A stretch of 64,000 bases of DNA, taken from positions 1-64,000 of the forward strand of contig CALBCJ010000022.1 of assembly GCA_937926975.1 (NCBI GenBank), read 5' to 3'. This document shows, piece after piece, positions 1-8,792 of the stretch (its first letter is position 1; the number at the start of each line of letters is the position of its first letter). This DNA is from an uncultured Propionibacteriaceae bacterium. GTDB lineage: Bacteria; Actinomycetota; Actinomycetes; Propionibacteriales; Propionibacteriaceae. The notes under the pieces were generated by a model, which was given only the letters and a program-made list of their open reading frames with translations, was not told where the DNA came from and ran no database searches. The translations under genes and the position numbers were made by a program.

Positions 1-190
1 GTACAGCCAGTCGTTCTTCACCGCTCCTTCGTCCAGACCGGGGACTACGCGGCCGGCTGTGGTCGGGTCGGGCGTGCTGGTCTGCGAGCTGTGGTCGGGC
101 CGGGCGTGCTGGCCTGCGGGTTGTGGTCGGGTTGGACGCACGGGCTCGGGGGCCGAGTGCGATCACCTCACCCGCTGTGGCTGGGTGCGG
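1..190. repeat. Copy 1 of a dispersed intergenic repeat
   Basis: Three blocks here recur near 27.5 kb: positions 4-36 match 27485-27517 exactly (33 bp), 31-56 match 27614-27639 exactly (26 bp), and 163-183 match 27556-27576 exactly (21 bp). Between them, 58 to about 135 is a 32-bp tandem repeat with starts at 58, 90 and 122 (two full units and a partial third). No credible gene is seen. Both copies lie just downstream of a minus-strand stop codon (amylosucrase here, tgt at the other copy), so a role at gene 3' ends or a mobile origin is possible but unproven. Confidence 0.75.
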
Positions 191-230
191 GCGCACAGGG
201 TCACTGCTTGCTGATCCTCACCCGTCCCGA

Positions 231-2147
231 TCAAGCACAACTCACGAACCAGAGGACCTGGTAGGGCTGGACGGTCAGCTGGTGCGGGGTCAGGTCGTAG
301 TCGAAGCCGCTCAGCAGCTCGCTGGCCCGCGACGAGCCGACCAGGTCCCGCAGCCAGGCGGTGGCGATCTGGACCGGGGTCTCGCTGACGTTCGACAGCT
401 GCACCATCGCGCCCAGCGGGTGGTTGCGGACCACCAGCAGCAGGCGCCGGTCGGGGGCGGCCAGCACCTGAGACTCGACACTGGCGTGCAGCTGCGGGGT
501 CCGGGCCCGGACCTGCACCAGGTGACGGACCGCGGTCAGCACCCGGGCCGCCGGAGACCAGGTGTCGGACTCGGTGTCGGCGACCTGCTCCCAGTCCATC
601 GTCGGCCGGTGCACCCAGCGGTTGTCACGGGCGTGGTCAGGGTCGTCGGTGTACGAGTAGTCGTTGAGCATCGCGATCTCGTCACCCATGTAGATCAGCG
701 GCACTCCGCCGAAGCCCATGACCGCGGCGAACAGCAGCCGGATCCGGGCGATCGCAGCGTCGACCGCGAGCCCGTCGCCGGCTTCCAGGGCCGCCTCCAG
801 CCCGGCCAGGCTGGCCATCGAGCCGGAGATCCGCCGGTCGTTGGTCTCCGGGTTGAACTGGAAGACCAGCCCCTTGGCGAACGAGCCCGGGGCCTCACCG
901 GAGTAGAAGTCCGACAGGAACGAGCGGTGCCCCGGGCCGGTCACCATCGCGGCCGCCGCGTCGGCGTCGCTGATCGCCCAGCCGATGTCGTCGTGGCAGC
1001 GCACGTACGTGGCCCAGGTGGTGGTGCTGGCCTTGGGTGGGAACCGGCTCAGCGCCAGCTGCAGCAGGCGGGTGTCGCGGCTGGCGATCGCGCTCCACAG
1101 GTGCACCATCAAGGCGTTGTGGTACGCGGTGTCGCTGACCTTACCGTAGTGCTCGCCGATCCCGAGGTACTTCACCAGGTCGTCGGGGCCGACGATCGCC
1201 TCGGCCTTGAACGCCACCGCTGGGGCCACCACCCGCAGCAGGGAGCGCAGCACCCGGGTGATGTGGTGCACCTCGGGCTCGTTCTGGCAGCTGGTGCCCA
1301 GGCGCTTCCAGATGAACGCGATCGCGTCCAGCCGCAGCACCTCGACACCCTGGTTGGCGAGGTAGCAGATCACGTCGGCCATCTCGAGCAGCACGTCCGG
1401 GTTGGCCCAGTTCAGGTCCCACTGGTACGAGTTGAACGTGGTCCACACCCACGCCTGCAGGTCCTCGTCCCAGGTGAAGTTGCCAGGGGCGAAGTCGGGG
1501 AAGACCTCTGGCAGGGTCCGCTCGTACGCGTCGGGCTCGGTCCGGTCGTCGAAGACCAGGAAGTAGTCACGGTACTTCTGCTCGCCGGCCCTGGCCCGCT
1601 GGGCCCACTCGTGCTCGGGGGTGACGTGGTTGAGCACGAGGTCCACCACCAGCGAGATCCCCCGCTCCCGAAGCCGGGCAGCCAGGGCGGCCAGGTCGTC
1701 CATGGTGCCGAGGTCCTCGCGTACCGAGCGGTAGTCGGCGACCGCGTAGCCACCGTCGTTCTCCCCCGGCCGGGGCTTCAGCAGCGGCATCAGGTGCAGG
1801 TAGGTGACTCCCAGGCTCTCCAGGTAGTCGAGGTGGTCACCGATCTGGGCCAGGGTGCCGGCGAAGCGGTCGGTGTAGCAGACGTAGCCGACCATCCGCG
1901 GCTGCTGCAGCCAGTCCGGCGACAGCAGCCGGGCCTCGTCGAGGACTCGCAGGTCCTCGGGCCGCTCTGCGATCGCCCGGCTGGCCAGCTCGACCAGGCG
2001 CTCGTACGTTGTGCCGGCCTGCTCGCCGTACACGGCCTCCAGGCTCTCGCGCATCTGGGGGCTGTAGCGCTCCAGGCGGAGCCGCAACGACCGGGCGACG
2101 TCGGGCGGCAGGGTCGGTTGGACGAAGTCTCGCTGCTCTGCGGTCAC
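231..2147 (-). CDS. Amylosucrase (GH13 family)
   Basis: Predicted to transfer glucose from sucrose onto a growing alpha-1,4-glucan and release fructose, acting in the cytoplasm (no signal peptide). The GH13 catalytic set is complete: Asp274 in RLDAIAFIWK, Glu316 in FKAEAIVG and His385-Asp386 in VRCHDDIGW. The downstream GTSCQN stretch and the 638-residue length match characterised amylosucrases better than sucrose phosphorylases or trehalose synthases. The GTG start at 2147 is chosen because GGGAGG lies about 6 nt upstream; a longer reading frame from 2225 would overlap era. The gene follows era by 43 bp. No glycogen genes are nearby, so its partners are unknown. A hydrolysing or isomerising relative cannot be fully excluded. 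Confidence 0.88.
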   Translation of the reverse strand: MTAEQRDFVQPTLPPDVARSLRLRLERYSPQMRESLEAVYGEQAGTTYERLVELASRAIAERPEDLRVLDEARLLSPDWLQQPRMVGYVCYTDRFAGTLAQIGDHLDYLESLGVTYLHLMPLLKPRPGENDGGYAVADYRSVREDLGTMDDLAALAARLRERGISLVVDLVLNHVTPEHEWAQRARAGEQKYRDYFLVFDDRTEPDAYERTLPEVFPDFAPGNFTWDEDLQAWVWTTFNSYQWDLNWANPDVLLEMADVICYLANQGVEVLRLDAIAFIWKRLGTSCQNEPEVHHITRVLRSLLRVVAPAVAFKAEAIVGPDDLVKYLGIGEHYGKVSDTAYHNALMVHLWSAIASRDTRLLQLALSRFPPKASTTTWATYVRCHDDIGWAISDADAAAAMVTGPGHRSFLSDFYSGEAPGSFAKGLVFQFNPETNDRRISGSMASLAGLEAALEAGDGLAVDAAIARIRLLFAAVMGFGGVPLIYMGDEIAMLNDYSYTDDPDHARDNRWVHRPTMDWEQVADTESDTWSPAARVLTAVRHLVQVRARTPQLHASVESQVLAAPDRRLLLVVRNHPLGAMVQLSNVSETPVQIATAWLRDLVGSSRASELLSGFDYDLTPHQLTVQPYQVLWFVSCA

Positions 2148-2190
2148 AGGGTGACCCTCCCACATCCGGCCCCGGTTGTGCACGGCTTCG

Positions 2191-3120
2191 TCAGAAACCG
2201 AGCCGGTTGAGGTGCTTCGGGTCACGCTGCCAGTCCTTGAGCACCTTGATCCGCAGGTCCAGGTGGACCGGGGTGCCGAGCAGGGCGCTGACCTGCTGCC
2301 GGGCGGCGCTGCCGACCTCCTTCAGCCGCTGCCCGCGGTGCCCGATCAGGATCCCCTTCTGCGAGTCCCGCTCGACCACCATCGTGGCGAAGACGTCGAG
2401 CAGCGGCCGGTCCTCGGGGCGGCCCTGGCGCAGCCCCATCTCGTCGACCACCACCGTGATCGAGTGCGGGAGCTCGTCGCGGACCCCGTCCAGGGCGGCC
2501 TCCCGGATCAGCTCGGCGACCAGGGTCTCGGTCGGCTCATCGGTGAGGACCCCGTCCGGGTAGTAGGCCGGGCCCGGGGGCAGCAGCGAGCAGAGCAGGT
2601 CAGCGACCAGGTCGACCTGGTGACCAGTCAGTGCCGAGACCGGGACGATGTGCTCCCAGCGGACGTCGGCGCTCTGCTCCAGCCGCTGGATCGCCATCAG
2701 GTGGTCCCGCAGCCGGGGGCCGCTGACCAGGTCGGTCTTGGTGGCCAGCGCGACCAGCGCGGGCCGCTTCGACAGCTGCGCCACCTGCTGCGCGATGAAC
2801 GTGTCACCGGGACCGATCCGCTGGTTCGCCGGCAGGCACACCGCCACCACGTCGACCTGGGACCAGGCATCACGCACCAGGGCGTTCAGCCGCTCCCCGA
2901 GCAGGGTCCGAGGCCGGTGCAGGCCGGGGGTGTCGACCAGCACCAGCTGGGCGTCGGGGCGGCTGACGACCCCCCGTACGGCGTGCCGGGTGGTCTGCGG
3001 CTTCGACGAGGCGATCGCGATCTTCTGCCCGACCAGGGCATTCGTCAGGGTCGACTTGCCGGCGTTGGGGCGTCCGACCAGGCAGGCGAAGCCGGACCGG
3101 AAAGGGGGCTCAGGGCTCAC
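2191..3120 (-). CDS. era: GTPase Era, 16S rRNA/30S assembly factor
   Basis: Era binds the 3' end of 16S rRNA and couples GTP hydrolysis to late 30S maturation. The 309-residue protein has a G1 loop GRPNAGKST (16-24), G3 DTPG (63-66) and a C-terminal KH domain with GILIGHRG near residue 255. The usual G4 NKxD reads TKTD (127-130), a mild departure in the guanine-specificity motif. Its GTG start shares GTGA with the stop of the upstream CBS-domain gene, so the two are translationally coupled. In many actinobacteria this pair sits in a ybeY-phoH-CBS-era block; here ybeY and phoH lie about 4 kb away with other genes between. Confidence 0.97.
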   Translation of the reverse strand: MSPEPPFRSGFACLVGRPNAGKSTLTNALVGQKIAIASSKPQTTRHAVRGVVSRPDAQLVLVDTPGLHRPRTLLGERLNALVRDAWSQVDVVAVCLPANQRIGPGDTFIAQQVAQLSKRPALVALATKTDLVSGPRLRDHLMAIQRLEQSADVRWEHIVPVSALTGHQVDLVADLLCSLLPPGPAYYPDGVLTDEPTETLVAELIREAALDGVRDELPHSITVVVDEMGLRQGRPEDRPLLDVFATMVVERDSQKGILIGHRGQRLKEVGSAARQQVSALLGTPVHLDLRIKVLKDWQRDPKHLNRLGF

Positions 3121-4424
3121 GCAGTCTCTCCTGGCGAGGTCGGGGACGTGGCGTCGTCCGGTTCCGGTGCCGGGCGCACCAGGACCGTCTGGATCTGGTT
3201 GCGGCGCCCGTGCAGCCGGTCAGCGACCAGCTCCAGGCCCTCCCAGAGCACGCTGGCCCCGGGGATCGGGACCTTGTTCAGCTGCTTGGCCATGATCCCG
3301 CCGACCGAGTCGACATCGTCGTCGTCGAGGTCCTTGCCGAAGAGCTCGCCGAGGTCGTCCAGCCCGAGCCGGGACCAGACCCGGTACGAGCCGTCGCCGA
3401 GGTCGGTGACCGGGGGGACCTCGTCGTCGTACTCGTCGACGATCTCGCCGACGATCTCCTCCAGGATGTCCTCGATCGTGGCCAGCCCGGCCGTACCGCC
3501 GAACTCGTCGACCACCACGACCACGTGGGAGTGGGCCAGCTGCATCTCCCGCAGCAGGTCGTCGACCGGTTTCGAGTCCGGGCAGAACGTGGCCGGGCGC
3601 ATCTGCGAGGTCACCAGCTCGCTGGTCTGGGAGCTGGGGTGGTCGTACACCCGCTTCATGACGTCCTTGAGGTACAGCACACCCAGGATGTCGTCGAGGC
3701 CGCCGGGGCCGACCACCGGGATCCGGCTGAAGCCAGACCGCAGCGCTAGGGATGTCGCCTGCCGCAGGGTCTTGGTGGCCTCGATGAAGACCACCTCCGG
3801 CCGGGGGACCATCACCTGCTTGACGATGGTGTCGCCGAGGTCGAAGACCGAGTGGATCATCCGGCGCTCATCAGCCTCGATCTGGTTCGACGCCTCAGCC
3901 TGGTCCAGGTAGTCGCGCAGGTCGTCCTCGGAGGTGAACGGCCCGTCCGGGAAGCCCCGCCCCGGGGTGACCCAGTTGCCGACCACGATCATCACCTGCG
4001 GCACGAAGAAGAGCACCGTGGTCAGCAGGTTCATCAGCAGGGCGGTCCGCAGCGCGATCGTCTCGCAGTGCTGCTTGCCGAGGGTACGGCCAGCGACGCC
4101 GCCCACGATGAACAAGGCGGTCACCCCGATCGCCCCGCCAGCCAGGAGCCGCCCCCCGAGCGAGAAGATGCTCTGGAAGATGACCTGGGCCAGCATCAGG
4201 ATCGCCAGCACCTCGAACACCAGCCGCAGGAAGAGCGCGGTGGTGACGGTGGGTGCGATGTCCTCGGCGATCTGCTCGACCCGGGCCGCGCCGGGCCGGT
4301 CGAGCTCCACCAGCTGCTTGGCCCGGCCCCGGGTCATCCGCTGGAAGGCGCTCTCGATGGCGGCGAACAGCGCCGCAAGCACGACAAGGAGGACGACGAG
4401 GGCAATCTCGGTCCAGAGGGTCAC
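3117..4424 (-). CDS. DUF21/CBS-domain/CorC-type membrane protein
   Basis: This 435-residue protein has the hemolysin-C/CNNM layout. An N-terminal DUF21 region of about four membrane helices (roughly residues 1-150) is followed by a CBS pair (about 205-325), then a CorC_HlyC domain (about 345-415). Family members are linked to divalent-cation (Mg2+/Co2+) efflux or its control, but the substrate cannot be read here. The GTG start at 4424 has AGGTGA about 8 nt upstream. It overlaps era by 4 bp, which is the usual actinobacterial pairing. A Glu/Asp-rich stretch (DEYDDE, DLDDDDVD) lies between the CBS and CorC domains. Confidence 0.9.
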   Translation of the reverse strand: MTLWTEIALVVLLVVLAALFAAIESAFQRMTRGRAKQLVELDRPGAARVEQIAEDIAPTVTTALFLRLVFEVLAILMLAQVIFQSIFSLGGRLLAGGAIGVTALFIVGGVAGRTLGKQHCETIALRTALLMNLLTTVLFFVPQVMIVVGNWVTPGRGFPDGPFTSEDDLRDYLDQAEASNQIEADERRMIHSVFDLGDTIVKQVMVPRPEVVFIEATKTLRQATSLALRSGFSRIPVVGPGGLDDILGVLYLKDVMKRVYDHPSSQTSELVTSQMRPATFCPDSKPVDDLLREMQLAHSHVVVVVDEFGGTAGLATIEDILEEIVGEIVDEYDDEVPPVTDLGDGSYRVWSRLGLDDLGELFGKDLDDDDVDSVGGIMAKQLNKVPIPGASVLWEGLELVADRLHGRRNQIQTVLVRPAPEPDDATSPTSPGETA

Positions 4425-4490
4425 AACGGGTCACCTGGCTCGGGTACAGGACGGGCGTACTCTACTCGACCCACGCCCCACTAGGCCGGG

Positions 4491-5366
4491 TCAGCCACTG
4501 GCCAGGAAGGCGGCCACCCGGGCGATGTAGCCGGGCCGGTCGGCGAAGTACCCGCCGCAGTGGTCGAGCCCCTCGAAGGTCACCAGCTCGGTGCCGTCTC
4601 CCGAGGCGGCCAGCAGCTCCAGCGCGTGCCGGTACGGGACGACCGAGTCCTCGGTGGCGTGCAGCAGCAGCACCGGGCGCGGCGCCAGCCGAGCGACCAC
4701 CTCGACCGGGCGGACCTGGGCGTAGCGGTAGCCGTACCCGACCCGGTTCACCAGGTCCGCCAGCGCCAGCACCGGCCCGGCCGGGAGCCGGCGGCGACGA
4801 AGGTTCGCCGCCACCAGGTCGTCCATCCGGGCGAACGGCGAGTCGAGGACCAGCCGCTCGACCCGTGGGTCGTCCGCGGCAGCCAGGATCGCCGTTGCGG
4901 CCCCCATCGAGAAGGCCACGACCGAGATCCGCCGCCCCGGCCGGTGGGTCGCCACCCAGTCGACCACCACCCGCAGGTCCTGCTGCTCGTAGAGGGCTAG
5001 GGACGCCGGCCCGTCACCCGACTCTCCGCAGCCGCGGAAGTCGAGCAGCACCACCTCGTGCCCCGCGCGCCACAGCCCGGGCCCCAGCCCCAGCATGTCG
5101 GCCTTGCTGCCGCGGTGCCCGTGGCAGCAGATGACGACCGACGTGGCCTCTGGGCGCGGCAGCAGCCAGCCCGCGACCGGGACCCCGTCGGCGGCGGTGA
5201 GCCGCAGGTCCTGCGCCGGTACCTGGACCTCGAACGGGGTGAACGTGTACGGCAGGGCCGGGCGGGGGCGGGCGTTGAGGGTCCAGGCGGTGAGCCCGGC
5301 CACCCCGACTGCCCCGATCCCGGCCAGTGCGGCCGCCGCCCCGGCAAGCCTCGACAGTCGTGACAT
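4491..5366 (-). CDS. Membrane-anchored alpha/beta hydrolase
   Basis: An alpha/beta-hydrolase fold enzyme of 291 residues. A single N-terminal hydrophobic segment (about 8-30) looks like a signal anchor, placing the catalytic domain outside the membrane. The likely triad is Ser153 in AFSMG, an Asp in ATEDSVVP and a His in GLDHCGG near the C-terminus; an oxyanion-hole CHGHRG motif lies near residue 81. The start at 5366 is chosen for the GAGAGGGA ribosome site 5 nt upstream, over a longer frame from 5429. It resembles BAAT/BD-FAE-like serine esterases and peptidases. The substrate cannot be named. Confidence 0.82.
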   Translation of the reverse strand: MSRLSRLAGAAAALAGIGAVGVAGLTAWTLNARPRPALPYTFTPFEVQVPAQDLRLTAADGVPVAGWLLPRPEATSVVICCHGHRGSKADMLGLGPGLWRAGHEVVLLDFRGCGESGDGPASLALYEQQDLRVVVDWVATHRPGRRISVVAFSMGAATAILAAADDPRVERLVLDSPFARMDDLVAANLRRRRLPAGPVLALADLVNRVGYGYRYAQVRPVEVVARLAPRPVLLLHATEDSVVPYRHALELLAASGDGTELVTFEGLDHCGGYFADRPGYIARVAAFLASG

Positions 5367-5497
5367 CGCGATCCCTCTCGGGCACCACTCTAGGGTCGCC
5401 CCGGCCGCCGACCGGTACGGAGCCAGCACGTTGCTGGCGGGGAGGTCGGGCGGCAGGCTGGCCGGCGCTCTGCAGCCCGCCGCGGACCGCCCCCGGG

Positions 5498-6148
5498 TCA
5501 GATCGAGCGCCGGCTCAGCACCCCGTCCACCATCAGGTACCGCTCGGCGCCCAGGGCCTGGACGTGGTCGCGGTCGTGAGTGGTGAAGACCAGGGTCCGC
5601 CCGGCCGCAACCAGCTCGAGCAGGATCTCGTACACCTCGGCCACGGTGTCCTCGTCGAGGGCCGTGAACGGCTCGTCGAGGATCAGCACCTGCTGCTCCT
5701 CCATCACGGCCTGGATCAGTCCCACCTTCTGGATCATGCCCTGGGAGTACGCCTTCATCTTCTGAGGCAGCCCCGGGTCGAGGCCGAGCCGGTCCATCCA
5801 GTCAAGGATCTCGGCATCGCCGACCCGGCCCTGGATCCGGGCCAGCGCCTGCAGGTTCTCCAGGCCGGTCTGGTTGCCGACGAAACCTGGCCGGTCGATC
5901 AGGATCCCGAACCGGTCGGGGTAGCTGCGCCCGGGCGGCAGGAAGTCGTCCGCGATCAGCACCTGCCCCTCGTCGGGGCGCATCAGCCGAGTCATCACCC
6001 GCAGCAGGACCGACTTCCCCGAGCCGTTGGCACCCTGGATGGCGTAGATCCCGCCCCGGCGGATGGTGAGGCTCACCCCGTCGAGCACCCGCCGTCGGCG
6101 AAGAGTCTTGGTGACGCCCTGGACGTCGATCAGCGGCCGGTCGGTCAT
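5498..6148 (-). CDS. ABC transporter ATP-binding protein of the secreted-protein cassette
   Basis: A 216-residue cytoplasmic ABC ATPase. Visible are Walker A (GANGSGKS), a signature that reads YSQGM rather than LSGGQ, Walker B (VLILDEPF) and the switch His in TTHD. The YSQGM-type signature is common in BcrA/drug and peptide-immunity exporters. The ATG at 6148 overlaps the upstream permease stop (ATGA) and has GGGGAT just upstream; a longer frame from 7003 runs through that permease and is not real. It is the last gene of a four-gene unit (secreted protein, two membrane proteins, ATPase), so it probably energises export or self-protection. The transported molecule is inferred, not shown. Confidence 0.88.
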   Translation of the reverse strand: MTDRPLIDVQGVTKTLRRRRVLDGVSLTIRRGGIYAIQGANGSGKSVLLRVMTRLMRPDEGQVLIADDFLPPGRSYPDRFGILIDRPGFVGNQTGLENLQALARIQGRVGDAEILDWMDRLGLDPGLPQKMKAYSQGMIQKVGLIQAVMEEQQVLILDEPFTALDEDTVAEVYEILLELVAAGRTLVFTTHDRDHVQALGAERYLMVDGVLSRRSI

Positions 6149-7530
6149 GGTGATCCCCATCTGTCGCAGGTCAGTCGAGCGGTGATGACCAGGAGGAGCG
6201 CGGACACCACCAGGATCCCGGTCGCCCACAGCGGCCCGGCCGGGTCGTCGAAGACGACCGAGGCGCTGTTGAGGGCGAACGGTGGAAGCCTTACGGCGCC
6301 GGCGACCACCAGCACCGCCAGGGCTACCAGGCCCGCCTCCGGCCGGGCCCCGAGCCAGCGGGCCAGCGCCACCGCCAGCAGGCAGACCAGCAGCTGGAGC
6401 ACGGTGTTGACCACCAGGTGGTACCCCAGCCAGAAGGCCCCCTCGCCCCAGTCCGGGCAGTGCCAGGCAGCCACGGCGGCGACGAGGCCGACCGCGACCA
6501 GTGGCCAGACCAGCACCTGGCCGAGCCAGCTCGGCAGCCGCCGGCGCCACCAGTGCCAGGCCGACCCGTACCGGACGGCCGAGACTGCGTACTGGGCCTC
6601 GAGCTCGCGCTCCAGGCGGAGCAGGAACCCGTACACCGGCCCCAGGAAGATCATCAGGTAGCCGAGGTAGGCCAGCGACAGCGGCCGCTTCGGGCTGGCC
6701 CCGTAGAGCACCCAGCCGACGCTCTCGACCCAGCTGGTGGTCGAGGCTTCCGTCAGCAGCAGGGCTGCCGAGCCAACACTGATCAGCGGTACGGCCAGGT
6801 CTGCCGGTCGCACCTTCAGCCGCGGGGACGGGGACAGGACACCAGCAGTGAGCAGCACCAGCAGGACCACCAGCCCGACCTGAGCAGCCCAGAGGGTCAG
6901 GCTTTCGACTACCCCTTCGAGCACCACGCCAGCGAGTCGGAATGGAGCCGCCAGTACCTGAAGCCAGCCGTCCCTTCGGAAGGACACCAAGGTTGCCAAC
7001 CACAGTATCGGCGCCACCGCCGCCCAGGCCCAGCTGTCACGGGACCGGGAGGTGATCGCCAGGCACCGAATCCCGGCGACGCCCCCGACCCAGGCCACCG
7101 TCCCCAGCGGTCCCAGCAACCACGGCGGAGGTGGCGTGGCTCCCAGCCTCGTCACCAGCAACTGGCTCCAGCCGGCCTCCCAGGGCAGCCCGGTCGTGGT
7201 GACCAGCGCCAGCACCGCTAGGACCAGGGCGGCGGCAGCCGCTACCACCACGCTGTCGCCTGTGACCGCCCAGAGCCAGCGGGCCGCGCTCCCCCGGCGC
7301 AGCCGGATCTCCACCGCGGCCAGCTGGCGACCCCGCCGCAGGCCGTCGACGAGCATGATCGCCGTCACCGGGTAGATGATCAGGTACGGGTTGAGCAGGA
7401 CCTCCATCACCTGGTCCCAGGCATTGCCTCCTGGTTGCTGCTCGAAGCGAGCGAGCACCGCGGTGAACGCCCCCACCGCTGCCACTATCACCAGTGACCA
7501 GGCCGACTGGCGCACCGCCTGGCGGATCAC
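6145..7530 (-). CDS. Polytopic membrane protein, probable ABC-type permease
   Basis: A 461-residue protein with about ten to twelve hydrophobic segments and short loops. I recognise no specific domain by motif. It sits between another membrane protein (GTGA overlap at 7527-7530) and an ABC ATPase (ATGA overlap at 6145-6148), so all three are translationally coupled, and it is most simply the large transmembrane subunit of the transporter. The GTG start at 7530 follows from that overlap. Half-way through, a charged stretch (RLERELEAQY) resembles a cytoplasmic coupling region. Sequence-based family assignment would need a profile search for ABC-2 or lantibiotic-immunity permeases. Confidence 0.7.
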   Translation of the reverse strand: MIRQAVRQSAWSLVIVAAVGAFTAVLARFEQQPGGNAWDQVMEVLLNPYLIIYPVTAIMLVDGLRRGRQLAAVEIRLRRGSAARWLWAVTGDSVVVAAAAALVLAVLALVTTTGLPWEAGWSQLLVTRLGATPPPPWLLGPLGTVAWVGGVAGIRCLAITSRSRDSWAWAAVAPILWLATLVSFRRDGWLQVLAAPFRLAGVVLEGVVESLTLWAAQVGLVVLLVLLTAGVLSPSPRLKVRPADLAVPLISVGSAALLLTEASTTSWVESVGWVLYGASPKRPLSLAYLGYLMIFLGPVYGFLLRLERELEAQYAVSAVRYGSAWHWWRRRLPSWLGQVLVWPLVAVGLVAAVAAWHCPDWGEGAFWLGYHLVVNTVLQLLVCLLAVALARWLGARPEAGLVALAVLVVAGAVRLPPFALNSASVVFDDPAGPLWATGILVVSALLLVITARLTCDRWGSP

Positions 7531-8297
7531 TGCAGTCGGGGCAGGTCAGACGATCGCCAGACCGTGACCGCGGCAGCCGCCACCGCCAGGACCACCAGCC
7601 CGGCGAAGGGCAGGACCGGCTTCCAGACCGGGAGCTGGGTCAGGTCGAACGGGGTGGCGGTGAAGGGTGAGTAGCTCTCGAGCCCCGCCACGGCCATGCC
7701 GAAGCCGATCACCAGCGAGGCGGCCCAGGGCAGACTGAGCGCTAGTGCCCGGTTGGTGACGAGGAGGGTCGTGGTCAGCGCCAGCCAGGCGTAGCCAATG
7801 GCGTGGGCACCGATCCACACAGCGATCACCACTGGGTACAGCCACTCACCCCAGACGGTGACCTGGGAGAAGGTGGTGATGGTCGCAGCGCTCCGAGCCG
7901 GGCTCCCCTCGTAGATTTCGGGCCGGTAGACCGGCTCGGTCAGCAGGCTCAGCCCGTACAGCCCCAGCACCGTACCGCCGAAGGTCACCCCGGTGACCAG
8001 GGCGCAGTGGGCATACGCCCGCAGCAGGGTCCGCCGCAGGTCACTGCGGCACCGGGTGTAGGTGAGGAAGCGCTGGTGCACCAGACCCTGCCAGCCGAGC
8101 ACGTACGGGATGGCCGCCAGCAGCCCCAGCAGAATTCCGATCGGATTGAGCCGCAGCATCAGCATGAAGTACTCGAGCTGAATGGCCAGCCCATAGTCTT
8201 CCGCCACCGACCGCGCGACCAGAAATGGCACTATGCCGACAGCTGCGACGGTCAGGCCGACCGCCGCTGCCGTACCCCGGCTGAACCGCCCCATCAA
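7527..8297 (-). CDS. Membrane protein, second candidate permease subunit
   Basis: A 256-residue protein with about six hydrophobic helices, one starting near residue 10. Between helices 2 and 3 lies a basic loop (RCRSDLRRTLLR). The start is TTG at 8297 or ATG at 8294; AGGGG lies 7 nt before the TTG. It begins 10 bp after the secreted-protein stop and overlaps the next permease by GTGA. With the 461-residue protein it would give an EG-like pair of membrane subunits for one ATPase, as in LanFEG-type immunity transporters. That is an analogy from gene order, not a sequence match. Confidence 0.7.
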   Translation of the reverse strand: MMGRFSRGTAAAVGLTVAAVGIVPFLVARSVAEDYGLAIQLEYFMLMLRLNPIGILLGLLAAIPYVLGWQGLVHQRFLTYTRCRSDLRRTLLRAYAHCALVTGVTFGGTVLGLYGLSLLTEPVYRPEIYEGSPARSAATITTFSQVTVWGEWLYPVVIAVWIGAHAIGYAWLALTTTLLVTNRALALSLPWAASLVIGFGMAVAGLESYSPFTATPFDLTQLPVWKPVLPFAGLVVLAVAAAAVTVWRSSDLPRLQ

Positions 8298-8307
8298 GGG
8301 CCGACCC

Positions 8308-8703
8308 CTATGCCTCGTACCAGGAGCCAGTCACCTGCACCCTGACGAGGGTCGACAGGTCGTTGTGGAACTGAATCCGGACCCGAGTCCCAGCAACAAA
8401 CCAGTTCGTCAGACTGGCCACCGTCCCATCATCGATACGGACCCAGCGAGCGCCCGCAGTGGTGCCGCTGGCGGACTGCATCCGAGCATCGACCAGGTAG
8501 TGCCCGCCAACTGTCCGGGAGAAGATCCGACCCGGGTCGTCAGTGGAGCTCTTTTGGGCGTAGTCCGAGTAACCATACCCACCCACTCTCTCGACCGTTG
8601 CGTTGTAGCTCTTCGTCGTGTAGTCAGCGTGAGCGCTCACCGCTCCCGCAAGCGAGACCAGGATGACCAGCAGAAACACCTGAACTAGCGACTTTGCCCT
8701 CAT
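8308..8703 (-). CDS. Small secreted protein, founder of the ABC cassette
   Basis: A 131-residue precursor with a clear Sec signal peptide: basic start, hydrophobic core (about 7-20) and an A-H-A cleavage site at 24-26. The predicted mature chain is about 105 residues, has no cysteine and is rich in Gly, Tyr, Ser and Thr with alternating polar/hydrophobic stretches, suggesting a small beta fold. The ATG at 8703 has an excellent GAGGAGGA ribosome site, and a near-consensus promoter lies 32-60 nt upstream. It leads an operon with two membrane proteins and an ABC ATPase. No family is recognised. A bacteriocin-like product, a sensed ligand or a transporter-associated secreted subunit are all possible. 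Confidence 0.8.
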   Translation of the reverse strand: MRAKSLVQVFLLVILVSLAGAVSAHADYTTKSYNATVERVGGYGYSDYAQKSSTDDPGRIFSRTVGGHYLVDARMQSASGTTAGARWVRIDDGTVASLTNWFVAGTRVRIQFHNDLSTLVRVQVTGSWYEA

Positions 8704-8734
8704 AAGTCCTCCTCTGGGGTGAGCTGGTAGCAGG

Positions 8735-8763
8735 ACCCTAAGCCCCCACCCAGGGAGTGTCAA
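8735..8763 (-). promoter_or_regulatory. Strong sigma-A-type promoter of the secreted-protein cassette
   Basis: On the minus strand a perfect -35 TTGACA (8758-8763) is separated by 17 bp from TAGGGT (8735-8740). Transcription should start about 25 nt before the ATG at 8703. It lies between ybeY and the cassette, so the cassette is transcribed on its own. Confidence 0.8.
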
Positions 8764-8792
8764 GGGGGTCGACGTCAAGTCAGACGTGGTCC

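Noticed and set aside
123..2210. Long plus-strand reading frame opposite the amylosucrase gene
   Set aside because: It is compositional shadow: rich in Val, Gln, His and Gly, without recognisable motifs, and antisense to a gene with full catalytic motifs.
8308..8703. Secreted protein as a lactococcin-972 bacteriocin
   Set aside because: Size and export context are similar, but the family's Trp/Tyr-Gly pattern and its LolD-type ATPase are not seen.
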